Source: Ignavibacteriota bacterium
Lineage (GTDB): Bacteria; Bacteroidota; Ignavibacteria; Palsa-1295
Assembly: GCA_003151825.1 (NCBI GenBank)
Contig: PLYO01000022.1
Location: 1 to 64,000, forward strand
Length of the DNA: 64,000 bases
Direction: 5' to 3'
Shown here: positions 1 to 7,740 of the stretch, piece after piece
Layout of the letters: every line of letters starts with the position of its first letter
Numbering within the stretch: the stretch's first letter is position 1
Translations under genes and position numbers: made by a program
Notes under the pieces: model-generated
What the model was told of the DNA's origin: nothing
The model's database searches: none
Seen by the model: only the letters and a program-made list of their open reading frames with translations

Positions 1-173
1 AGCTTTCCGATGAACAGCCGCTTGCGGCCATCGAGGCCGGGGACGGCATCAACATCGACCTCACGGCCGACAAACGAATCGTCGGAATTGAAATTCTCGA
101 TGCATCGAAGAAAATTTCGATTGACACGCTCTACAAGTATGAGGTAGAACAGGATGAGTTTGAGTTAGCGTAA
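1..173 (+). CDS. DUF2283 family protein (3' fragment)
   Basis: Only the C-terminal 56 codons are inside the window; the reading frame starts at base 3 and ends with TAA at 171-173. The visible protein has the pattern typical of DUF2283 proteins: an LSD near the start, an INIDLTADKRIVGIEILDAS core (a D/N-rich strand, then a glycine turn, then GIEILDAS) and an acidic end. These small single-domain proteins of about 60-100 residues have no assigned biochemical role and often sit near toxin-antitoxin or accessory genes. The 5' end lies outside the window, so start, promoter and neighbours on that side cannot be judged. Confidence 0.7.
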   Translation, partial: LSDEQPLAAIEAGDGINIDLTADKRIVGIEILDASKKISIDTLYKYEVEQDEFELA

Positions 174-250
174 AACCACGCCGCGCACCCGCAAAACGAA
201 CGCGAAGGGTAGCGGTATAAAGCGTCCGCCGCCAGCCGATTTAGATGGAC

Positions 251-350
251 GTGTAGAACAGACTTTCAGTCTGTCTGCGGACTTTTAGTCCGCGTGGCAG
301 CTTCGCACGGGCTGGAAAGCCCGGGGACAGACTGAAAGCCTGTTCTACAC
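251..350. repeat. Palindromic intergenic repeat (GTGTAGAACAG type)
   Basis: The left arm GTGTAGAACAGACTTTCAGT and the right arm, its near-perfect reverse complement ending in CTGTTCTACAC, enclose a second inverted pair (GCGGACTTTTAGTCCGC, then GGGCTGGAAAGCCCGG). The whole unit is a strong multi-stem palindrome of 100 bp between the DUF2283 fragment and the convergent gene at 384. It has no coding potential that I would support. It resembles the REP-like, hairpin-forming interspersed repeats seen in many environmental genomes. Confidence 0.8.
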
Positions 351-383
351 GGTGCATTCCCACGCCGCGCGCCACCTCCCATT

Positions 384-1280
384 TTATTTGGTCGGAGTTT
401 GAAATTGATGAGCGTATTGATATGCAAATTGTTCTGGGCCTAATAAATTCCTTTTTTCAATTAATTCTTGCTTCGATAACTCACCCTTTGCACGAAGATT
501 GATTAAGCAATCAGCCAAATTAGAAGAAATCGGGAAAGTTGCTCCTTGAATACGTTCGACACTTTGTTCCCGGAAAGTATCCTTGAAAACTATTGCTGAT
601 AGCTTCTTCCAATGTTCTAAGAAATACTCGATGCCGCTGCCAGTCCATTTTTTATCATGAAAATAAGACTCCTTGCGATTCTTAATTTGTTTTCCTATCC
701 AATATACGGCTCTTTGAATTGAAAGAAAATCAAAGTCTGGACTTTCTGTTAGGATGAATAGCACATTCGGTTTCAAATCGACGAGTTGAGTTAGTTTAGA
801 AAAAATAATATCCTTGATTTTCGCAGTTCGATCTATTAATCGTTCAGCGCCGGTGTCGATGAGGATCCCATTCTCATCTTCATAAGTAAACTTTTGCCGT
901 TCAAGGTTTTGATTGTCTCGTATTCTTGCCACTTCAAGATAGAATTCTTCTTCCTCGAACGACACAAAATAATCTGGATTGCGTGAGGAGATCTCGGAAC
1001 TGTTTTTGGGCTGGTAAATAATAACGCGAGTTTCTGGGACCAGGGTCAAATAATAGCCTACCTCTAACTCGTAAAATACATCCCACAAATCTTCTTCCTC
1101 TTGAATATCTCTAATTTTTTTTGCAATTGATGGTTTATTCCGAATGGCAAAGTTTTGAAATTCATCCGAATCTCTGAGCCACTTCGTCAAACGAGCCTCA
1201 AAGAAAGGATTTTCTTTGGAAGTCTCTGTAATGAGAAAAGATTGGAGTAAATCTTCCATTTTAGCAGAATTTGAATTCAT
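384..1280 (-). CDS. Hypothetical protein with PD-(D/E)XK-like core
   Basis: This 298-aa protein has no signal peptide or membrane segment, so it is probably cytoplasmic. I do not recognise the family. Residues about 70-118 carry a helix with a conserved Glu (ELEVGYYL), then NPDYF followed about ten residues later by FYLEVAR. The order E...PD...ExA fits the core of PD-(D/E)XK nucleases, although the last catalytic position would be Ala rather than Lys. The C-terminal half (WIGKQIKNRK, AFQ-rich end) has no motif I can name. The DNA is clearly AT-richer than the flanking genes and the gene stands alone between palindromic repeats, which is consistent with horizontal acquisition. A restriction- or abortive-infection-type role is inference only. 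Confidence 0.6.
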   Translation of the reverse strand: MNSNSAKMEDLLQSFLITETSKENPFFEARLTKWLRDSDEFQNFAIRNKPSIAKKIRDIQEEEDLWDVFYELEVGYYLTLVPETRVIIYQPKNSSEISSRNPDYFVSFEEEEFYLEVARIRDNQNLERQKFTYEDENGILIDTGAERLIDRTAKIKDIIFSKLTQLVDLKPNVLFILTESPDFDFLSIQRAVYWIGKQIKNRKESYFHDKKWTGSGIEYFLEHWKKLSAIVFKDTFREQSVERIQGATFPISSNLADCLINLRAKGELSKQELIEKRNLLGPEQFAYQYAHQFQTPTK

Positions 1281-1300
1281 ATTTAAAATTAACCTCAGCT

Positions 1301-1329
1301 CTGGATTTCCGCTTTCGCGGAAATGACAG
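1301..1329. repeat. Short hairpin repeat
   Basis: ATTTCCGC TTTC GCGGAAAT forms a perfect 8-bp stem flanked by CTGG and GACAG, a form often seen as a dispersed mini-palindrome (CTGGAT...ATGACAG) in bacterial genomes. It lies 20 bases upstream of the start codon of the gene at 384-1280, on the side of its promoter. The rest of 1330-1450 contains no gene that I can see. Confidence 0.5.
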
Positions 1330-1452
1330 TCAACGTCGTTCTAATAAATGTTTAACGGTTCGCTGCTGTGTACCGGTTCCCATACATCACGGTGAGATGC
1401 GCGCCGTGTACCGCCGAACCTGAAGGTTCGTCCGTGCACTCAATCCACGAAT

Positions 1453-1610
1453 GACAACGCCGTAGGCGTGGCCCGTTTGTAGCAATCGTTATTGCATGGA
1501 AATCCTAAGCTCCGTCAGGAGCGGTCTTTGCGCAGGCCGCTCCTGACGGAGCTTGATCGCTCAAAAAAAATATACTCTTTCTACAAACGGGCCGTCCCTA
1601 ACGGGACTGA
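1453..1610. repeat. Nested palindromic repeat, copy 1
   Basis: Outer arms GGCCCGTTTGTAG (1470-1482) and CTACAAACGGGCC (1581-1593) enclose inner arms AAGCTCCGTCAGGAGCGG (1507-1524) and its complement (1537-1554). The 5' lead ACAACGCCGTAGGCGT is itself partly palindromic. A second copy with the same architecture lies at 6403-6553. The element fills the gap down to the stop codon of the M16 peptidase gene at 1615. An apparent reading frame across it is spurious. Confidence 0.85.
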
Positions 1611-1614
1611 CACC

Positions 1615-2919
1615 TCACTCGAAATGATACACATCCCGCGTGGATTTGCCATCGGGACCCATGAGCACAAAGGTAAGGCCGTGCAGGTATTTCTTTGCGG
1701 CTTTCTGCACTTGCGGAGCGGTAACGTTCTCGGTTTCGGGAACGATCTTGAAAAAGAGACGCCAATCGCCGGCCTCTACCTGATCGGTGAACAGAATTTG
1801 GGCTTGACGAAGATTTTCCTGTGCGACGTAATAAAAGGTCGTGATACGTCCTTCTTTTGCATGACGCAGATCGGTCGGGCTAACCTCGGTATTTTGCAAT
1901 TTTCTCAGCTCGTCGAACACCACGTGCGACGCGGAATCCGGGAGCACGGATTGCAGTGAAACAGCCGTGTAAAAATTCGTGTAGTTCCCCGTCGCGTAAG
2001 CTTCGGGCGAATAGGAGAGATTCCGTTTCGTCCGAACTTCATCGAACAAACGCCGGTCGAGAATTTCGAGCATAATGCGCTCGGCCCACCATCCCTGATC
2101 CTCGACGCTTGCCGAGGACGCGCGCATGTTTACATACGTTGTGGGAAAATCCGCAGGTTTCGGAACGAATTTGAATTGATCGGTCACGGGAATAATCCGC
2201 TCGATCTTCGGCCACGCGAAGCTGCCCTGCGGCAATGCGTCGAGCGCCGCAAGCTTGGACTCCAGCTCTTTCCGGGAAACATCGCCCACAACGACAAGCA
2301 CCATGCGCGAACGCTGAAATTGGCTGTTCCGGTATTGCATGAGATCCGAAATAGTCAGCTTGTTCACTTCGTCCTCGGTCGAAACGCGGTTCAAGCGGGA
2401 AGTTCCCTTCCAGATACTATCGGCCAGAAATGCCGAATAGCTTTCGGGATCGGATTCGCGCCCTTCGATGGCCTTGAGCGCCTGTTCGCGCAGCTTGTCG
2501 GTTTCGAGCGAATCGTAATGAGGATGCGTCAGCAGGTCGGCAAAAATATTCCACGCCGAATTGAAACTCGGGCGAATAGTTCTCAGCGTGAACGTAATAT
2601 GATAGATATTGCCCGAACCGGCAATGGTGGTCGAAAGCCGCGCGAGAGAATCGCGGTACGCGGATTTCGGGAATTTATCGCTGCCGCTCGCGGCAATGAG
2701 CGCCGCCGTCCCGTTGGCAATCGTGGCATTATCCGTTTCGCCATAAGCAAGCCCGCCCTCGAATCCTAAGATTGAGCCGATGACCTGATTGGCGTTCGTC
2801 GATCGAAGAATGACGTGGACGCCGTGGCTGGTGAAGTCCTGCACGTCGTTCGGCGCTTGTGCCGAAGCGTTGCAGACCGCGAAGAGCGAAGAAAAGACGA
2901 TGAGTGTAATAGTTTTCAT
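1615..2919 (-). CDS. M16 family peptidase-like subunit, non-catalytic
   Basis: The 434-aa protein begins with a Sec signal peptide (MKTITLIVFSSLFAVCNASAQA) and has the two-lobe plan of M16B (processing-peptidase-like) proteins. The zinc motif HxxEH is absent from the N-terminal lobe. The C-terminal lobe keeps the region equivalent to the Arg/Tyr substrate-binding pair (LFDEVRTKRNLSYSP). It is therefore probably the inactive partner of a heterodimer with the upstream catalytic subunit, whose stop codon overlaps this start (ATGA, 2916-2919), implying translational coupling. Such pairs act in the periplasm or at the outer membrane on peptides. The substrate cannot be read from the sequence. Confidence 0.85.
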   Translation of the reverse strand: MKTITLIVFSSLFAVCNASAQAPNDVQDFTSHGVHVILRSTNANQVIGSILGFEGGLAYGETDNATIANGTAALIAASGSDKFPKSAYRDSLARLSTTIAGSGNIYHITFTLRTIRPSFNSAWNIFADLLTHPHYDSLETDKLREQALKAIEGRESDPESYSAFLADSIWKGTSRLNRVSTEDEVNKLTISDLMQYRNSQFQRSRMVLVVVGDVSRKELESKLAALDALPQGSFAWPKIERIIPVTDQFKFVPKPADFPTTYVNMRASSASVEDQGWWAERIMLEILDRRLFDEVRTKRNLSYSPEAYATGNYTNFYTAVSLQSVLPDSASHVVFDELRKLQNTEVSPTDLRHAKEGRITTFYYVAQENLRQAQILFTDQVEAGDWRLFFKIVPETENVTAPQVQKAAKKYLHGLTFVLMGPDGKSTRDVYHFE

Positions 2920-4316
2920 TGAAGAAGATCCTCCGGCTTAAGATTGAGTTTATCGAGCGCGGTCTGATTAGTCGTTACGCCGAGCACATACGGTTTTCCT
3001 TCGATCCACCGATTGAGATAGCGGTTAATGTCGGCGCGCGTAACTTTTTTTGCATTTTCGATATAATGGAGATAGTAATCCAGCCCGGCGGAAGCCCACC
3101 AGAGCGGAAGCGAGCTTGTCGCAAACTCCGTTGCGGAAGCCGTTTCGTAAATGCGGTCGCCTTCCATAATGCGCTTGGCGGTTGCAAGTTCGTCGTCGGT
3201 GAAATAATCGGGGTCGGTCCAGTGCGTAATCTCGCCCTGAATCGCCTTGATGGCCTTTTTCGTGGCAGGGATGGGAACGTAAGCATCGATTTGAATCGGC
3301 CCAACATTCTTCTGCGAGAACCATCCAGAGGTGACCTGATACGCGAGCCGTTTATCGACTAACGCTTTTTGGAATCGGCTATTCTTCTGACTGATGATGG
3401 TGTGAAACACATCTGCGGCATAGCTATCCGCGTTGTCTTTGCCGAGACTTGGCCCTTGCCACGTCATGCTAATTTCTGTATAAGGCATCTCGGCCCCTTC
3501 GCGGACGACAAGCTGCTTTTTAATTGGCGGAAACGGCGGCGGATCGTACTTCGGAAACGGCGGAGGGCCTTCGGGCCAAATCTTCGCGCCAAAATATTTC
3601 TCGGCTTGCGCATAGACCTCTTCGGGCTTGACGTCGCCGGCAATAATGAGCGCCATGTTGTTCGGAATATAAAAGCGGTGCTGGATCGTATGCATCATTT
3701 CCGGCGTGGCTGCGAGAATAGCGGGACGCAAACCAAGCTGCTGTTTGCGGCTGAACAGTTCCGGCGACCACACAGCAGAATCCATCGCATAACGCAGCTT
3801 AAAATCCGGCTGCGCTTCGTTGCGGTCGAACTCGCCCAGAACGACGTGCGTCTCTTTGCGAAGCTCGTTCGAATCGAAAAGCGGGGTGCGAATCGCGTTC
3901 GACATGAAGTCCATCCCGCCCGACATGTTTTTATTTGGAATGACGATAAAATAGTTCACATGCTCCTGATGCGTCGCCGCGTTGCTGACGCCAAGCGAGC
4001 CGCCGAGATCGGCAAGGCCCTCCATAAATTGTTCCTGCGAAGGCAATTTTTGGTTCGCCTTGAAGAACATGTGCTCATACAGGTGCGAGAGTCCGTTATA
4101 CTCCTGCGGCTCGGTGAAGCTGCCATTTTTCGCGACCAGCTCGATCGTCACGAGCGGCACCATGTGATTTTCGATGACGATCACATTCAGGCCATTCGAA
4201 AGCGTCTTCTCCACAAACGGCGGGGCTTGCGCGCGCGCGCCGCTCACATTGATAAAAAATCCAAGCGCCAGCAGCGCACTTAAAATGCACAGCCAGCAAA
4301 AACATCTATGAGTCAT
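2916..4316 (-). CDS. M16 family zinc peptidase, catalytic subunit
   Basis: This 466-aa protein has an N-terminal hydrophobic signal ending near GARAQA. The zinc-binding inverted motif HxxEH is present at about residues 78-82 (HLYEH) in the canonical GLSHLYEHM context, with the downstream acidic helix (ETHVVLGEFDRNEAQ) that supplies the third zinc ligand. The length fits M16B. It is the first gene of a two-gene operon with the non-catalytic subunit and overlaps it by 4 bp. It probably degrades or processes peptides in the periplasm. Start choice: ATG at 4316 directly precedes the signal peptide. Confidence 0.9.
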   Translation of the reverse strand: MTHRCFCWLCILSALLALGFFINVSGARAQAPPFVEKTLSNGLNVIVIENHMVPLVTIELVAKNGSFTEPQEYNGLSHLYEHMFFKANQKLPSQEQFMEGLADLGGSLGVSNAATHQEHVNYFIVIPNKNMSGGMDFMSNAIRTPLFDSNELRKETHVVLGEFDRNEAQPDFKLRYAMDSAVWSPELFSRKQQLGLRPAILAATPEMMHTIQHRFYIPNNMALIIAGDVKPEEVYAQAEKYFGAKIWPEGPPPFPKYDPPPFPPIKKQLVVREGAEMPYTEISMTWQGPSLGKDNADSYAADVFHTIISQKNSRFQKALVDKRLAYQVTSGWFSQKNVGPIQIDAYVPIPATKKAIKAIQGEITHWTDPDYFTDDELATAKRIMEGDRIYETASATEFATSSLPLWWASAGLDYYLHYIENAKKVTRADINRYLNRWIEGKPYVLGVTTNQTALDKLNLKPEDLLQ

Positions 4317-4626
4317 ATTTCTTAAGAGGTTTAGTTAAAAGCCGGTGTGAAACAGGCGCGGGGGGAATTTGATTCGGCACCGAATACCTGTGCTTGAAGT
4401 TACTCACGGTTTCCGGCATCATGCGGAAACCCAACGCCCGCGTTTCCCGGACCCATTCGGCAAGCTCAGGGCAAGCCTAACGCTGGGCCGCTCCACGTTT
4501 AAGCGCGCGGCTGTTGAGGATATGGTGGCGGAGCAGGGAAATTATTGTAAAGACATGCTTAGCACCGACAGGTGTGACAAATTTGCTCCGAAGTGTGTTA
4601 CAGCGGCCCAAGACATTTTCGAGACA
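4317..4626. other. Divergent intergenic region
   Basis: This region separates the M16 operon (leftward) from the ATPase gene (rightward) and should hold both promoters. A frame open across 4369-4626 is not conserved-looking and I do not count it as part of the ATPase. Positions about 4440-4500 look like a decayed mobile palindrome (GCGTTTCCC, CATTCGGCAAGCTCAGG). No gene is supported. Confidence 0.5.
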
Positions 4627-5823
4627 ATGCTAAATAAAATATCGGTTAAGAATTTTCGGTCGATAAAATCGGCGGAGCTTGAGCTTGCGCCGATTACGGT
4701 GTTATACGGGCCGACGGCCTCAGGCAAGTCGAGTCTTCTGTATGCCCCACTGGTGCTCAGAAACTTCGTGACTAATCCGGGTCAATCAGTTGATGCCTTT
4801 TTCAATCTTGGATTTATCAATCTTGGTGGCTTCGAGTCTTGCATTTTTGACCACGAGATGAATAAGAGCGTTGAAATTTCACTTTCAGGCGAGATAAATG
4901 GAGAGCGGTTATCTTATGGAGTCAGCTTCTCGAAAGACACCGCAGAGATAACAGCGGGATTAGGAGACTTTCAAATGCGGGGCAAGGTGACCCTGCCTTA
5001 CGCTTTGAATCAAAGCTTCCCATTTCCTTTCGTTGAGGACGAAGAAGAATATACTGTCACTTGGAATGGTCTCGCTGTCTCAACAGTGATCCCGAAAACA
5101 GAGACCGATCTGTCTTTGCAAAAAGCCCGAAGTATTGCCGTGCGGTTGAACCAAACATCAGAGTTACTGAATTCACTCGACATCGCCCCGCACCGAAGAG
5201 GTTTTTTTAAACCTCAATATCAAACAACCACGCTTTCTACATTGCCAACTTCGGAAGACGAAGTTGCATCCATTATAATTAACAATCAATATCTTGCCGC
5301 CAAAATTTCACGCTACTCAGAAGAGATCTGCGATCGAGATTTTCGCACGTACACCCTTCCGGGTACACAACAGTATAGGTTCCAGACATCTGATAAAGAA
5401 GGGAAGATCGCCGTTGATATTGTAAACGATGGTTTTGGAATAAATCAAATAATGTATCTCTGGACAAAGATATTGCGAAATGAGGTACGAACCGAGTTGA
5501 TTGAGGAGCCCGAAGCGCATCTTCATCCTTCAATCGTTAGAAGGTTTGCGCGAACTTTGGCGAAATTAGTAGAAGAGCAGGGAAACGAAAAACAGGTCAT
5601 ATTGGCAACCCACTCTGAGCAATTCGTTGCCTCATTACTCGTCGCCGTTAGCGAAAAGATTCTCCCAAGCGGGCACATCCGGTGCTATCTCAGCGACAAG
5701 AGCGGAAAATCCACTACATTTCAGCCGCAAAAGGTGAACGATGACGGTCAAATCGAAGGAGGATTAGTTACGTTCGTCGAATCACAACTGGAAGATTTAA
5801 AGTCGCTTTTCGGAATCAGCTAA
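4627..5823 (+). CDS. AAA/ABC-type ATPase of a two-gene module
   Basis: This 398-aa protein belongs to the RecF/SMC/OLD-like AAA_21 group. It starts MLNKISVKNFRSIKSAELEL, the usual first strand-helix, then Walker A GPTASGKSS at about residues 33-41. At the C-terminus are Walker B/signature LIEEPEAHLHP and the switch-like ATHSEQF. Family members couple ATP binding and dimerisation to a partner nuclease. The start at 4627 was chosen because the family N-terminus begins there; further upstream the frame encodes unrelated residues. The next gene, 5 bp downstream, encodes a PIN-like protein, so the pair is probably one operon. AT-rich composition and isolation between repeats suggest acquisition. 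A defence role is inferred by analogy with OLD/Gabija/PARIS-type ATPase-nuclease pairs. Confidence 0.85.
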   Translation: MLNKISVKNFRSIKSAELELAPITVLYGPTASGKSSLLYAPLVLRNFVTNPGQSVDAFFNLGFINLGGFESCIFDHEMNKSVEISLSGEINGERLSYGVSFSKDTAEITAGLGDFQMRGKVTLPYALNQSFPFPFVEDEEEYTVTWNGLAVSTVIPKTETDLSLQKARSIAVRLNQTSELLNSLDIAPHRRGFFKPQYQTTTLSTLPTSEDEVASIIINNQYLAAKISRYSEEICDRDFRTYTLPGTQQYRFQTSDKEGKIAVDIVNDGFGINQIMYLWTKILRNEVRTELIEEPEAHLHPSIVRRFARTLAKLVEEQGNEKQVILATHSEQFVASLLVAVSEKILPSGHIRCYLSDKSGKSTTFQPQKVNDDGQIEGGLVTFVESQLEDLKSLFGIS

Positions 5824-5828
5824 GACAA

Positions 5829-6302
5829 ATGGCCTACTTGATTATTGATGAGTGGCTATGGGAGGACCTTGCCCATGCTAAAGGCTCCGTAAAAGGTAGA
5901 CAGGCATTCGAGTTCTTACAAGCAATTTTCCAGAAGTGTGATAACATCGTTGTCGTCCAACCGAGCAAATTTCTTCAGAAGGCATTCGACCTGTTCAGTC
6001 GTCCAGATTTGGAGGCAAAATTCCTTGCCAGCTATTTCGTCCCTTATTTTCTTCAGAATTCGAAGAAGGTACGCTTGGTGGATACGTCTGAGCTTCCGAA
6101 TCTCCCACAACAATTTGAAACCACAGTGAAGGACGATGACCATTACCTCGTTCAAGCTTACGTCTTGGTTAATGCAGAGTTATTGATCACAACCGATAGT
6201 CCTTTGAAGGACGCGTTGATAGCTGGGGGATTAAAATGTGAATGGCGCGATTCGTATTTGCCAATCTACATTCGAAAATATTTGCATGAGGGTGGACCTT
6301 AG
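5829..6302 (+). CDS. PIN-like nuclease partner of the ATPase
   Basis: This small 157-aa cytoplasmic protein starts with a buried strand ending in Asp (MAYLIIDEW). It has a later DDDHYLVQAYVL helix and a strand LLITTDSPLKDAL, matching the PIN-fold order D ... D-x(3)-helix ... (L/I)(V/I)T.D. The acidic residues near 7, 102-104 and about 121 are candidates for the metal site of an RNase. It follows the ATPase gene by 5 bp, so the two are almost certainly co-transcribed. I do not recognise a named family, and the middle region differs from VapC toxins. It could be a toxin-like effector gated by the ATPase; this is inference from fold pattern and gene order. Confidence 0.65.
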   Translation: MAYLIIDEWLWEDLAHAKGSVKGRQAFEFLQAIFQKCDNIVVVQPSKFLQKAFDLFSRPDLEAKFLASYFVPYFLQNSKKVRLVDTSELPNLPQQFETTVKDDDHYLVQAYVLVNAELLITTDSPLKDALIAGGLKCEWRDSYLPIYIRKYLHEGGP

Positions 6303-6402
6303 TAATCCCAAGGCTGAGTCGTAAATTAATAGCCAAATACCTCCGCTTCCTGTCGTGCGGATTGTGTCGTCCCCATCGCACGTTGCCGGGAATGTCTGAA
6401 CC

Positions 6403-6553
6403 TGACAACGCCGTAGGCGTGGCCCGTTTGTAGAAACCGTTATTCGCATAGAATCTTAAGCTCCGTCAGGAGCGACCTTTTTAGGCCGCTCCTAACGGAG
6501 CTTGCTCGTTCTAAAAAACCGCATTTCTACAAACGGGCCGCTGCTAACGCAGC
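6403..6553. repeat. Nested palindromic repeat, copy 2
   Basis: This has the same architecture as 1453-1610: outer arms GGCCCGTTTGTAGA (6421-6434) and TCTACAAACGGGCC (6526-6539), inner arms AAGCTCCGTCAGGAGCG (6458-6474) and CCGCTCCTAACGGAGCTT (6486-6503). The first 30 bases are shared with copy 1, while the loops differ. The surrounding 6303-6744 gap otherwise holds a smaller palindrome at 6675-6717 and the promoter region of the gene at 6745. Confidence 0.85.
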
Positions 6554-6674
6554 TTTCCTAAAAAATCTTTATGCTTTTGCAACCTTTATGTCCCGGACGT
6601 GTTATATTAGAGATGCTTTGATGGGCACCTGCTTGTTTTAGCATGTTTTAAGGCATTTTTATCATTCACCAAAG

Positions 6675-6717
6675 GAGGTCGGGCTGGAAGCCGCATCGTG
6701 GGCGATGCGTCCGACCT
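6675..6717. repeat. Small palindrome in leader region
   Basis: AGGTCGG and CCGACCT arms enclose GCATCGTGGGCGATGC, giving a two-step hairpin. It lies in the leader of the gene starting at 6745, just after an AAAGGAGGT stretch that looks like a strong Shine-Dalgarno site but is about 66 bases too far upstream to serve that start. The working ribosome site for 6745 is more likely AAAGGA at 6730-6735. Confidence 0.4.
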
Positions 6718-6744
6718 ACGCAATACACGAAAGGAAAAACTACC

Positions 6745-7515
6745 ATGGCTATTTACCAACGATTAGGGGCGCGGGCATACGATGTGAGCGAGGTGTTTAC
6801 GGCACTACCGGAGGCAACGCAGGAAGTGCTTTGCACCTACGCCGATGACAATGAGAATATCGTGACTCGGAGCAATACGTTTACGATCATTATGAACCGG
6901 GATATTCGGAAGACGGTTGAAATTTCGAGCGAGATGGCGGTGCATCTGGCGCGGAAATATCCCGAGCAAAAAATTCTGCTCGTCAATACCTACGCCGGCA
7001 CCGATCTAATGCAGCAGACCATCGCGATGGGCCTTGCCCGTAGCGGCGCGAAGCTTCCGCCGGAATTTGCGCGGCATTTGGAATCCGGCTGGGAAAACGC
7101 GATCGGCGAAGCAGGCTCCACGCCGGAGTTCCCGCTCAACCTTCGCATCCTTGATTGCGAAAGCGGAATGCTCGAAGCCTGGCGCATCGAGGAAGAACTA
7201 AAATTATTCGGATGCGTGGACGACATGCCTGCGATCGTCATCCTGAATTCGTTCGAGTTTTCCGCCTACGATGGGCGCGACCGCAGGCTGCTGGCACAAG
7301 ATCTGGTGACCTTGCGCGAGAAGCGTTCACTCACGATGGTCGTTTTTTCACATGAAATGCGCGCGGACGTGAAAAGCCACACCCCCTCGCATGGCGGCAT
7401 CGGCATCCTGAGCGCATTTTCGGGATCGGTCTGGCGCATCATGTCACAATATGACCGCGCGCGATATAATGCATTTTATCGCCGAATTGCAAACCTGACA
7501 AAGACGAGTTCATGA
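6745..7515 (+). CDS. RecA/DnaB-like protein with degenerate P-loop
   Basis: I do not recognise a named family for this 256-aa cytoplasmic protein. Its layout resembles the RecA-like domain of DnaB/KaiC proteins: a strand-loop-helix TFTIIMNRDIRKTVEIS where the Walker A should be, a strand KILLVNTYAG, a later LRILDCES, and a Walker-B-like strand AIVILNSFEF followed by a long helix and TMVVFSH. The P-loop lacks the GxxxxGK signature (NRDIRKT instead), so ATP hydrolysis is doubtful. AAAGGA about ten bases upstream supports the ATG at 6745. An ECF sigma factor gene follows 225 bp downstream on the same strand. The role is unknown; it could be a regulatory or DNA-associated pseudo-ATPase. Confidence 0.7.
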   Translation: MAIYQRLGARAYDVSEVFTALPEATQEVLCTYADDNENIVTRSNTFTIIMNRDIRKTVEISSEMAVHLARKYPEQKILLVNTYAGTDLMQQTIAMGLARSGAKLPPEFARHLESGWENAIGEAGSTPEFPLNLRILDCESGMLEAWRIEEELKLFGCVDDMPAIVILNSFEFSAYDGRDRRLLAQDLVTLREKRSLTMVVFSHEMRADVKSHTPSHGGIGILSAFSGSVWRIMSQYDRARYNAFYRRIANLTKTSS

Positions 7516-7740
7516 AAAGCTCCATGAAAATTAAACGTGAAAACACATTTTGAGCACCTTTTCTTGAGGAAAGAATGGCGAAACGGACTGGGATTCACTA
7601 TATTTTCGAGGGATGATGGGATGAGGGTTTTTATTTTACACCGCTTTTATGCATTCCTTATGCATAAAGTAATTGAAACCCGACTCACTCTGGGCGTATA
7701 ATCCGGCTCATATTACAATAATCCTCACCACCTTTCGTCT

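Noticed and set aside
1492-1959. Reading frame of 155 codons on the plus strand
   Set aside because: It runs through the nested palindrome and then antisense to the M16-like gene; no domain or plausible start.
3369-4283. Long antisense frame opposite the M16 peptidase gene
   Set aside because: The opposite strand encodes a clear M16 protein with signal peptide and HxxEH; this frame is Arg/His-rich without motifs, a shadow of codon bias.
4369-4626. N-terminal extension of the ATPase
   Set aside because: The extra 86 residues do not resemble any ATPase N-terminus and include decayed palindrome sequence; the family start is at 4627.
6670-6678. Strong Shine-Dalgarno AAAGGAGGT as start site of a leader peptide
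   Set aside because: No ATG or GTG frame of useful length follows at suitable spacing; it overlaps a palindrome.
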